This document shows, in pieces, positions 28,041 to 36,115 of a stretch of DNA of 36,115 nt. Source of the stretch: an alpha proteobacterium SCGC AAA288-G21 (lineage in GTDB: Bacteria; Pseudomonadota; Alphaproteobacteria; Pelagibacterales; Pelagibacteraceae). The DNA is taken from assembly GCA_000513075.1 (NCBI GenBank), contig AZYC01000008.1:1-36115 (forward strand), written 5' to 3'. How positions within the stretch are numbered: the first letter of the stretch is position 1; every line of letters begins with the position of its first letter. The notes under the pieces are model-generated. The model ran no database searches. It saw only the letters and a list, made by a program, of their open reading frames with translations, and was not told the origin of the DNA. The translations under genes and the position numbers were made by a program.

Positions 28041-29542
28041 TATTTTGCAGCCTCTGTTAAATAAAAAGTTAAATTTATTTCATAATTTTTTATTAACTCA
28101 GAAACAGATATATCAATAGTTCTAAATAATGGGTCAGGATAAAAACCAAAAAATAAAATTAAAAAAGCTAAAGAAGATAAAATAAAGATCTCAGTTTTAT
28201 TTAAATCATAAATTTTTTTTAATTCACTATTATTAATTTTTCCAAAAACCACTCTTTTATAAAGCCAAAGCATGTAAGCTGCGGAAAAAATAACACCTAG
28301 GCTAGCTAACACTGCAACTAATATATTTTTTTGAAAAGCGCCCATCAAAATTAAAATTTCCCCAACAAAGCCACTTGTGCCAGGCAAGCCCAACGCTGCT
28401 AAAGTAAAAATCATAAATATAACCGCATATTTTGGGATAATATGTACTAAACCGCCATAGGATGAAATCATTCTTGAATGAACTCGATCATAAACAACAC
28501 CTACGCACAAAAACAGTGCTGCTGATATTAACCCGTGACTAATCATTTGAATAATACTTCCCTCTAAACCTTGTTTGGTAAATGTAAAAATACCAACTGT
28601 TACAAAACCCATATGAGCAACAGAAGAATAAGCAATTAATTTTTTCATATCTTCCTGCATTAGGGCGACAAGCGATGTATAAACGATAGCTATAATACTT
28701 AACAAAAAGATTAATGGAGTAAAAAAGTCTGAGGCTACAGGAAATAAACCAATTGAAAATCTAATAAATCCATAACCAGCCATCTTTAGTAATATTGCAG
28801 CCAATATTACTGAACCAGCTGTTGGTGCTTCAACGTGAGCATCAGGCAACCAGGTATGGACTGGCCACATAGGTAGTTTAACTGCAAAAGAACTAAAAAA
28901 GGCAAGCCACAATAAATATTGATATTCCTTCGGTATTTTAATCTCTAATAGTTGAGTCATATCGGTTGTACCTGTAATCCAATAAATAGATATCACTGCA
29001 ATTAGCAGCAATACTGATCCTAAAAGAGTAAATAAGAAGAATTTAAAAGCTGAATACACTCTTCTTGGGCCACCCCATATTCCTATTATTAAGAACATAG
29101 GTATTAAACCACCTTCAAAAAACAGATAAAATACCACTAAATCTAAAGAGCAAAATACCCCTATCATCAATGTTTCCATCACAAGTATAGCGATAAAAAA
29201 CTCTTTTATTCGTACCTTTACACTATTTATGACTGACAAAACGCAAATTGGAGTAATGAAGGCTGTTAATAAAATAAACAATATTGAAATTCCATCAATA
29301 CCAAGCCTAAAATTGAAATATCCACTCACCCATTGCTTATTTTCAATAAATTGAAAATCAGCCGTTGAAGTATCAAAAGAAAACCACAAAAAGATTGCAA
29401 GAAAAAAATTTGCAAAGGATGTAAATATAGCAACGTACTTTGTGTTGTCGATAGCTTTATCAGAAGAATCCTTTATTAAAAGAATAAACAAAGATCCTAC
29501 AAGAGGTAGAAAAGTTACTGCTGATAATATTGGAAAATTCAT
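28040..29542 (-). CDS. nuoM: NADH-quinone oxidoreductase subunit M
   Basis: FFEGGLIPMFLIIGIWGGPRRVYSAFKFFLFTLLGSVLLL...PMWPVHTWLPDAHVEAPTAGSVILAAILLKMAGYGFIRFS. Confidence 0.98.
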   Translation of the reverse strand: MNFPILSAVTFLPLVGSLFILLIKDSSDKAIDNTKYVAIFTSFANFFLAIFLWFSFDTSTADFQFIENKQWVSGYFNFRLGIDGISILFILLTAFITPICVLSVINSVKVRIKEFFIAILVMETLMIGVFCSLDLVVFYLFFEGGLIPMFLIIGIWGGPRRVYSAFKFFLFTLLGSVLLLIAVISIYWITGTTDMTQLLEIKIPKEYQYLLWLAFFSSFAVKLPMWPVHTWLPDAHVEAPTAGSVILAAILLKMAGYGFIRFSIGLFPVASDFFTPLIFLLSIIAIVYTSLVALMQEDMKKLIAYSSVAHMGFVTVGIFTFTKQGLEGSIIQMISHGLISAALFLCVGVVYDRVHSRMISSYGGLVHIIPKYAVIFMIFTLAALGLPGTSGFVGEILILMGAFQKNILVAVLASLGVIFSAAYMLWLYKRVVFGKINNSELKKIYDLNKTEIFILSSLAFLILFFGFYPDPLFRTIDISVSELIKNYEINLTFYLTEAAK

Positions 29543-31456
29543 TTAAATTAAAATCAAATAGGTTAATAAAATAGATAATCCTACAAGCATAACAAAAGCA
29601 TAATGATAAATATATCCATTCTGAAATTGAACAGCTTTATTAGAAAAAAATTTTACTAATTTTGCAAATCCATCAGGACCGAATTGATCAATAGTTTTAA
29701 TATCACCATTCTTCCAAAAAATTAAACCTAGTTTCTTTAGTGGTTTGACAAAAATAAAATCATAAAGTTCATCAAAATACCATTTGTTTAATAAAAATTC
29801 ATAAACCTGTTTGTGGGATCGAACAAATTTCGTAAGAATTTTTTTGTCCTTTAAAAATAAATAATAAGAAATTGGGATTGAAATCATAATTAATAATGGT
29901 GTTAGTAATATTAGCCAAATTGGCGGATGGTCATTAGTTATTGGATTTAAAAACAATATTGAATTTCTCCAAAACTCACTGCTGCTTCCATAGCCAATAA
30001 ATAAATCCTTAAATAAATAACCTGATCCGATAGCTCCAACAGCCAATAAAATTAATGGAGCTAGCATTATCATTGGACTTTCATGAATGTTTTCAATATT
30101 AATTTTTTCATTGGAGTATTTTCCATGAAATGTCTTAAATAATAATCTCCAGGAATAAATAGAAGTTAAAATTGCTGTGAGTATTCCAATGAAGACGGCA
30201 TAAAATCCAATAGTTGAATTTTTTAAATATGCAAATTCTATGATGGCATCTTTAGAATAATATCCTGATAAAAATGGAAAACCTGTTAAAGCTAAAGTTC
30301 CAATTAACATTAAGATCCATGTGTATGGAATTTTTTTCCAAACACCTCCCATTAATCTAATATCCTGTTCGTTTTTGAAAGAATGTATAACGGAACCAGA
30401 ACCTAAAAAGAGAAGAGCCTTAAAAAAAGCATGAGTGAATAAATGAAACATTGCAACATGATAAGCTCCAATTCCTGCAGCAAAAAACATGTATCCTAAT
30501 TGACTACAAGTAGAATAAGCTATGATTCTTTTGATATCGTTTTGAACAAGTGCAATTGTTGCCGTAATAAAAGCTGTGGTCATTCCCACTATACAGACCA
30601 AATTCAAAGCAAATTGAGAATATTCAAATATTGGCGAACATCTCACTACTAAGAATACTCCAGCCGTTACCATGGTAGCCGCATGTATTAAAGCTGAAAC
30701 TGGAGTTGGTCCTTCCATGGCATCGGGTAACCATGTATGCAAAAAAATTTGTGCTGACTTACCCATGCAGCCGAGAAACAAGAGTATGCAAGTTAATGTG
30801 ATGACGTTTATTTCAATTCCCAAAAAATTAATTTGTTTTCCTGCAATAAAAGGAATTTGAGCAAAAACCTCAGAATAGTTGACTGTTCTGAAATAGTAAA
30901 AAATTAAAAAAATACCTAAAGCAAAACCAAAGTCACCAACTCTATTTACAATAAATGCTTTGATTGCGGCAGCATTAGCTGAAGGTTTTTTGTACCAAAA
31001 TCCAATCAATAAATAGGAGCACAAACCTACTCCTTCCCAGCCAAAAAATAATTGAAGGAAATTATCAGATGTCACCAAAGTTATCATTGTAAATGTAAAC
31101 AACGATAAATAAGACATAAATCGAGTCTTACAATCATCATGAACCATATAACCAATAGAATAAATGTGAACTAATGACGAAACTATACCTACGACAACTA
31201 ACATAGTGGACGATAAAGCATCAATTTTAATTGACCAATTTACTTGTAGATCTCCTGATGTAAGCCAGGAAAAAATTGTAATATTATTTGCGTAACCTTG
31301 CACAATAACAAAATAAAAAACTACAAAAGATAAAATTGCAGATATTGATACTAAAAGGCTTGTAAAAATTTCAGAAAATCTATCACCAATTTTTTTGCCA
31401 AAAAAACCTGAAACTATTGCACCAATCAGAGGTAAAAATACAATTGCGTATTCCAT
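29543..31456 (-). CDS. nuoL: NADH-quinone oxidoreductase subunit L
   Basis: FFGWEGVGLCSYLLIGFWYKKPSANAAAIKAFIVNRVGDFGF...HTWLPDAMEGPTPVSALIHAATMVTAGVFLVVR. Confidence 0.98.
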   Translation of the reverse strand: MEYAIVFLPLIGAIVSGFFGKKIGDRFSEIFTSLLVSISAILSFVVFYFVIVQGYANNITIFSWLTSGDLQVNWSIKIDALSSTMLVVVGIVSSLVHIYSIGYMVHDDCKTRFMSYLSLFTFTMITLVTSDNFLQLFFGWEGVGLCSYLLIGFWYKKPSANAAAIKAFIVNRVGDFGFALGIFLIFYYFRTVNYSEVFAQIPFIAGKQINFLGIEINVITLTCILLFLGCMGKSAQIFLHTWLPDAMEGPTPVSALIHAATMVTAGVFLVVRCSPIFEYSQFALNLVCIVGMTTAFITATIALVQNDIKRIIAYSTCSQLGYMFFAAGIGAYHVAMFHLFTHAFFKALLFLGSGSVIHSFKNEQDIRLMGGVWKKIPYTWILMLIGTLALTGFPFLSGYYSKDAIIEFAYLKNSTIGFYAVFIGILTAILTSIYSWRLLFKTFHGKYSNEKINIENIHESPMIMLAPLILLAVGAIGSGYLFKDLFIGYGSSSEFWRNSILFLNPITNDHPPIWLILLTPLLIMISIPISYYLFLKDKKILTKFVRSHKQVYEFLLNKWYFDELYDFIFVKPLKKLGLIFWKNGDIKTIDQFGPDGFAKLVKFFSNKAVQFQNGYIYHYAFVMLVGLSILLTYLILI

Positions 31457-31768
31457 TTAACCCTTTAAAGAGTTAATGCCCTCAACTCTAATTGACCCTT
31501 TATTTCTGTAATAAACAACTATGATTGCGAGTCCTATGGCTGCTTCAGCTGCTGCAACAGTTAAGATAAACATCGTAAATATCTGACCAGTCAAATCTTG
31601 CGTAAAAATTGAAAAAGAAACTAAATTAATATTTACCGCTAAAAGTATTAGTTCAATTGACATTAAAATTATAATTACATTTTTTCTGTTTAAAAATATT
31701 CCAATAACGCCAATTATAAAAATTATTGCCGCAAGTATTAGATAATGCCCCAAAGCAATATTAATCAT
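31457..31768 (-). CDS. nuoK: NADH-quinone oxidoreductase subunit K
   Basis: [44 protein letters not shown]...[22 protein letters not shown]. Confidence 0.98.
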   Translation of the reverse strand: MINIALGHYLILAAIIFIIGVIGIFLNRKNVIIILMSIELILLAVNINLVSFSIFTQDLTGQIFTMFILTVAAAEAAIGLAIIVVYYRNKGSIRVEGINSLKG

Positions 31769-32393
31769 TCAAATTAACTCCTTTATTACTTTTGACATCA
31801 ACTAATGTGACCCCTTCTACTTTTTCTCTGCTAACTTGCCTGAAGTAACTTTGTCTTTTAACTCCCTCTCTTTTTCTATACGTCAAAACTATCGCTCCAA
31901 TCATTGCAACTAGAAGTATTAATCCAGCCAATTGAAATAAATGTATATAGTCCGTATAAATTACATTTCCTAAAGCATGGGTATTGGTGAAATTTTTATC
32001 AATTTGAATCGATGATGTTTCTATTAAGTTAGGTTTATATTTCCAGCCACCAATAACAATTATTAATTCAAGAAAAATAATTATACTAATTAAAAATCCA
32101 AATGGAATATGGGATGTAAAAATTTTTCCTTTAAACCACTCATCTTTTTGTTGAGCTACATTAAGCATCATTACTACAAACAAAAATAGTACTGCTACAG
32201 CACCAACGTAAACGATCAACATAATCATTCCCAAAAATTCTGCTCCAATCATTATGAAAAGACAAGAAATACTAATAAAATCTAAAATTAAAAAAAAAAC
32301 TGAATGAACTGTATTTTTAGAAGCTATGACCATTATGGCGGAAAAAACTGCTATTACCGAAAAAAAATAAAAAAATATAGCGTGTGCAAGCAT
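31761..32393 (-). CDS. nuoJ: NADH-quinone oxidoreductase subunit J
   Basis: [56 protein letters not shown]. Confidence 0.97.
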   Translation of the reverse strand: MLAHAIFFYFFSVIAVFSAIMVIASKNTVHSVFFLILDFISISCLFIMIGAEFLGMIMLIVYVGAVAVLFLFVVMMLNVAQQKDEWFKGKIFTSHIPFGFLISIIIFLELIIVIGGWKYKPNLIETSSIQIDKNFTNTHALGNVIYTDYIHLFQLAGLILLVAMIGAIVLTYRKREGVKRQSYFRQVSREKVEGVTLVDVKSNKGVNLND

Positions 32394-32879
32394 TTATCTA
32401 TATGGGGAGTCAGCTTTAATATTTTCTGCTAAAATTTGCTCCCATCTATCCCCATTTTCCAGTAGTTTTTCTTTATTGTAATAAAGTTCTTCTCGTGTTT
32501 CTGTTGCAAATTCAAAATTTGGACCTTGAACTATCGCATCAACTGGACAAGACTCTTCACAAAGTCCGCAGTAAATACATTTCAACATATCTATGTCGTA
32601 TCTGGTAGTTTTTCTACTTCCGTCAACCATAGGTTTAGATTCAATTGTTATAGCTTGGGCAGGACATACCGCTTCACAAAGTTTGCATGCAATACATCTT
32701 TCTTCTCCGTTTGGATACCGTCTTAAAGCATGTTCTCCTCTAAATCGTGGACTAATCTTTCCCTTTTCAAAGGGATAATTGATTGTTTTTTTTGGTTTAA
32801 AAATTTCCTTAATTGCAATATTTAAACCTTTAACAAACTCTAAAAGAAAAATAGTTTTTATAATTCTATTTAATTTCAT
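32394..32879 (-). CDS. nuoI: NADH-quinone oxidoreductase subunit I (start reassigned to MKLNRIIK; the ORF track starts at 32906)
   Basis: [36 protein letters not shown]...[24 protein letters not shown], two 4Fe-4S motifs. Confidence 0.97.
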   Translation of the reverse strand: MKLNRIIKTIFLLEFVKGLNIAIKEIFKPKKTINYPFEKGKISPRFRGEHALRRYPNGEERCIACKLCEAVCPAQAITIESKPMVDGSRKTTRYDIDMLKCIYCGLCEESCPVDAIVQGPNFEFATETREELYYNKEKLLENGDRWEQILAENIKADSPYR

Positions 32880-32880
32880 T

Positions 32881-33882
32881 TTAAGTGCTATTTGGTAACA
32901 TTTCAAAATAATATAGATAACTCGCAGTTAAGATGACCCAAATCAACGAGACGGGTAAAAAAACCTTCCATCCTAATCTCATTAGTTGATCAAATCTATA
33001 TCTTGGAACAATCGCTTTAACTAAGGCAAATAAGAAAAATAATAATAAAATTTTTAAAATCATCCAAAGCGGAGATGGTAGCAGATTAAAAGGATATAAA
33101 TTGATGGGTGATAACCAGCCTCCTAAAAATAGAATTGAACCCATTGCACACATTAATAAAATATTTGCATATTCGCCTAACCAAAACATTGCGTACATCA
33201 TTCCAGAATATTCCGTCTGATACCCAGCTACTAACTCGGACTCTGCTTCAGGTAAATCAAAGGGAGGTCTATTGGTTTCTGCTAAAGCCGAAATAAAAAA
33301 AATAACAAACATGGGAAATAAAGGGATGATGAACCAAATATTTTTTTGAGCCAAAACTATATCTTTCAGGTTCAGCGAACCAACGCAAAGTAAGACATTA
33401 ACTATAATAATTCCAATAGACACCTCGTATGAAACCATTTGTGCGGCAGATCGTATGGAACCCAAAAAAGGGTACTTAGAATTTGAAGCCCATCCACCCA
33501 TTATAATTCCATAAACCCCTAACGATGAAATAGCAAAAAGATAAAGTATTCCAACATTAATGTTTGATAACACTAGTTTTTCACTAAAAGGAATTACTGC
33601 CCAAGCAATTAAGGCTAAAGTCATAGTTACTATTGGAGCTAAGATAAAAATTATTTTATTTGCGCTAGCCGGGATAATTATTTCCTTAAAAATATATTTT
33701 AATGCATCAGCTACCGTTTGAAATAAACCAAAAGGACCCACTACATTAGGTCCACGTCTTTTTTGAACAAAAGCCCATACTCTTCTATCGAACCAAACTA
33801 TCAATGCAACAGATACTAAAATCGGAATTAATAAAAATAAAATTTTATAAATTTCGTTAAATAAAATAAATAAATAATTCAT
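32881..33882 (-). CDS. nuoH: NADH-quinone oxidoreductase subunit H
   Basis: [36 protein letters not shown]...[38 protein letters not shown]. Confidence 0.98.
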   Translation of the reverse strand: MNYLFILFNEIYKILFLLIPILVSVALIVWFDRRVWAFVQKRRGPNVVGPFGLFQTVADALKYIFKEIIIPASANKIIFILAPIVTMTLALIAWAVIPFSEKLVLSNINVGILYLFAISSLGVYGIIMGGWASNSKYPFLGSIRSAAQMVSYEVSIGIIIVNVLLCVGSLNLKDIVLAQKNIWFIIPLFPMFVIFFISALAETNRPPFDLPEAESELVAGYQTEYSGMMYAMFWLGEYANILLMCAMGSILFLGGWLSPINLYPFNLLPSPLWMILKILLLFFLFALVKAIVPRYRFDQLMRLGWKVFLPVSLIWVILTASYLYYFEMLPNST

Positions 33883-33884
33883 AT

Positions 33885-35942
33885 TTATCTATCAGTTCCG
33901 GTTGATAAAAGTTTATTTTTTATAGATCTACATTCATTCATGGTCATTGACGATCTAGCGATATGATTGCTAAAATAATAATCTACAAAATCAATCTCTA
34001 TCTTTGAATTTACAAACGAAAACTCTTGAGTTTCATTTATATCAACTTTTGGTCTTACTATTTCCCCTATTTTTGAATGAATACTACTAGAATTAATCAA
34101 TCTTTCTTCCAATTCTTTTCGACTATTAATATTTAAAGTTTTTCCTAAAGCTTTTGATAGTTGAATTATTATATCCCAATCTTCTCTTGCATCACCAGGA
34201 GGATATGAAGCTTTGAATGCCTTTTGAATTCTTCCTTCTAAATTTATGAAATGTCCATCTTTTTCTGTATAGGTTGGACTTGGTAGGATAACGTCAGCTA
34301 TTTGTGCTCCTAAATCACCATGTGAACCTTGATAAATTATAAATTCATTTTTTTTATTAAATCTTAACTCATCAGAACCAAGTAAATATAATATTTTGAA
34401 TTCGTTTGTATCAAGTTTATTTAAAATTGGAAAATTATCTTTTTTATTTAATTTATACAGACCTAAATCAATTGCTCCAATTCGAGATGCATTTTGTGTT
34501 AAAATATTTAAAGCATTCCATTCATTGGTAATATGATTATTTTTTATTAAATAATTTTTTATACTTTCAAAAATATATTTGCCGGAATCATTTTTAAGCG
34601 CTGATTCTCCAATTATAACTATCGGTTTTTTTGATTGCTTAAACTTTTCAGAAATTTCATGATTTCCTTCAATAATATCTTTTAAAACTTGAGTATTTGA
34701 ACCAATAATTTTGTATGGATAGGTAAGATCTCCGGGATTTCCTATAGAAAATATTTTAATATCATTATTTACATAAGATTTTCTAATTCTTGCATTTAAT
34801 ATAGTAGCTTCTAACCTAGGATTAGTTCCAACCAGCAACATTAGATCACATTCTTCAATTCCACTTATTGCTGAATTAAAAATATAATTCATTCTATTTT
34901 TGGGATTTAAATAAGTCTTTTTAGTTCTGCACTCTAGATTAGATGAATTCAAAATCTTGTTAAAAAACTCTTTAAAGATAAACATGCTTTCCATATCCAC
35001 CAAATCGCCAACTATACCTGCGATTTCTTCTGGTTTAGTATTATTTAATTTTTTAACTATTTTTTTTAAAGCTTTGCTCCAAGAAGTTTGTACCAATTTT
35101 CCTTTTTCTCTTATGTAAGGTGTATCCAATCTTTGTTTTAATAAGCCATCACAAGCATATCTAGTTTTGTCTGAAATCCATTCGTCATTAATATCTTCAT
35201 TTATTTTTGGTAAAACTCTTTTTACTTCCCAGCCGTAAGTATCTATTCTGATGTTTGATCCTACTGCGTCCATAACATCTATACTTTCAGTTTTTTTAAG
35301 ATCCCAAGGTCTTGCTTCGAAAGCATATGGTTTAGACGTAAGAGCTCCAACTGGGCACAAATCTATAACATTTGCGGATAGTTCAGATTCCATTGATTTT
35401 TCAAGATAAGTTGTAATTTCCATATCCTCACCACGCCCTATAGCTCCTAATTCAGGAATACCGGCCACTTCAGTCGCAAATCTGATACAGCGAGTACAAT
35501 GAATACACCTAGTCATTTGAGTCTTTATCAATGGACCCATGTATTTTTCTTTCACCTGTCTTTTATTTTCGGTAAATCTTGAATGATCAAATCCATAATA
35601 CAAAGATTGATCCTGTAAATCACATTCTCCTCCTTGATCACAGACCGGACAATCTAAAGGATGGTTGGCTAATAAAAATTCCATTATACCTTTTCTAGCT
35701 TTCTCAACAAAATGAGTGTTTGTTTTAATAACCATTCCATCAGTTGCTGGCATAGCACAAGATGCAATAGGTTTAGGAGATTTTTCAATTTCGACCAAAC
35801 ACATTCTACAATTACCAGCTATAGAAAGTTTTTCATGGTAACAAAATCTTGGTATTTCAGCTCCAGCCATTTCACAAACTTGAAGTACTGTTAATCCTTC
35901 CTCAAACTCAATCTTTTTTTCGTTCACTGTAATTTTAGGCAT
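33885..35942 (-). CDS. nuoG: NADH-quinone oxidoreductase subunit G
   Basis: [51 protein letters not shown]...[18 protein letters not shown]...[17 protein letters not shown]. Confidence 0.97.
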   Translation of the reverse strand: MPKITVNEKKIEFEEGLTVLQVCEMAGAEIPRFCYHEKLSIAGNCRMCLVEIEKSPKPIASCAMPATDGMVIKTNTHFVEKARKGIMEFLLANHPLDCPVCDQGGECDLQDQSLYYGFDHSRFTENKRQVKEKYMGPLIKTQMTRCIHCTRCIRFATEVAGIPELGAIGRGEDMEITTYLEKSMESELSANVIDLCPVGALTSKPYAFEARPWDLKKTESIDVMDAVGSNIRIDTYGWEVKRVLPKINEDINDEWISDKTRYACDGLLKQRLDTPYIREKGKLVQTSWSKALKKIVKKLNNTKPEEIAGIVGDLVDMESMFIFKEFFNKILNSSNLECRTKKTYLNPKNRMNYIFNSAISGIEECDLMLLVGTNPRLEATILNARIRKSYVNNDIKIFSIGNPGDLTYPYKIIGSNTQVLKDIIEGNHEISEKFKQSKKPIVIIGESALKNDSGKYIFESIKNYLIKNNHITNEWNALNILTQNASRIGAIDLGLYKLNKKDNFPILNKLDTNEFKILYLLGSDELRFNKKNEFIIYQGSHGDLGAQIADVILPSPTYTEKDGHFINLEGRIQKAFKASYPPGDAREDWDIIIQLSKALGKTLNINSRKELEERLINSSSIHSKIGEIVRPKVDINETQEFSFVNSKIEIDFVDYYFSNHIARSSMTMNECRSIKNKLLSTGTDR

Positions 35943-36115
35943 TTTCTTTTTCTAATAAATGTTGATCTATCAAATATGGTATTTTATTACCTATTGTTCT
36001 CTTAAGTGGATCGGAGCTATTTCTTGTTTCAATCTCTTTTCGAAAGTGGCGAAGCAATCCTTGAACAGGCCAAGCTGAACCTTCTCCAAAAGCACAAATA
36101 GTATGCCCTTCAATT
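35935..36115 (-). CDS. nuoF: 3' end of nuoF (partial, runs off window edge)
   Basis: Reverse complement translates [59 protein letters not shown], with the TAA overlapping the nuoG start (ATGCCTAAA). Confidence 0.95.
   Translation of the reverse strand, partial: IEGHTICAFGEGSAWPVQGLLRHFRKEIETRNSSDPLKRTIGNKIPYLIDQHLLEKENA
36013..36115. repeat. 103-bp perfect inverted repeat, copy 2 (nuoF segment at window end)
   Basis: Exact reverse complement of 10846-10948. Confidence 0.97.

Noticed and set aside
32526-32778. Plus-strand ORFs 32526-32726 and 32593-32778 opposite nuoI
   Set aside because: Antisense to the ferredoxin-motif region of NuoI.
10949-36012. Genuine chromosomal inversion of a 25-kb block separating nuoA-F from nuoG-N
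   Set aside because: It would truncate BamA and NuoF and does not explain the 103-bp duplicated nuoF segment ending exactly at the window edge; a chimeric join is simpler. Not excluded without reads.
1-36115. CRISPR array, transposase/IS element or prophage
   Set aside because: No periodic direct repeats with spacers and no transposase, integrase or phage structural proteins seen in the ORFs.

Overview
AT-rich bacterial window whose gene order and protein character resemble the SAR11/Pelagibacterales-type Alphaproteobacteria (inferred, not searched). Left part (1-5914): surface-glycan island with a nonulosonate (pseudaminic/legionaminic-type) gene cluster: 5'-truncated PseF-like CMP-sugar cytidylyltransferase, PIG-L deacetylase, small ORF, PseG-like protein fused to a SAM methyltransferase, amidohydrolase, hexapeptide acyltransferase, short DegT aminotransferase and a 5'-truncated SPASM/radical-SAM remnant. 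Then a GC-elevated unexplained spacer, tRNA-Val(UAC), tRNA-Asp(GUC), and nuoABCDEF on +. At 10948/10949 the sequence switches abruptly into the minus strand of bamA and runs backward through dxr, cdsA, uppS, frr, tsf, rpsB, dnaE, lolD, lolC/E, proS, rnj, coaX, birA, nuoN-M-L-K-J-I-H-G, ending inside nuoF again. The last 103 bp (36013-36115) are an exact reverse complement of 10846-10948. The most important observation is therefore structural: a folded/inverted chimera of what was probably a single collinear nuoA-N...bamA region, leaving chimeric NuoF and BamA C-termini. Other notable signals: single-base (+1) frameshifts at A8/T8 tracts in tsf and in the lolC/E gene, although A10-A11 tracts elsewhere are in frame; a structured rpsB leader with mutually exclusive hairpins; apparent absence of pyrH and rseP from their usual operon slots; and a deletion-like scar joining the DegT and radical-SAM genes.
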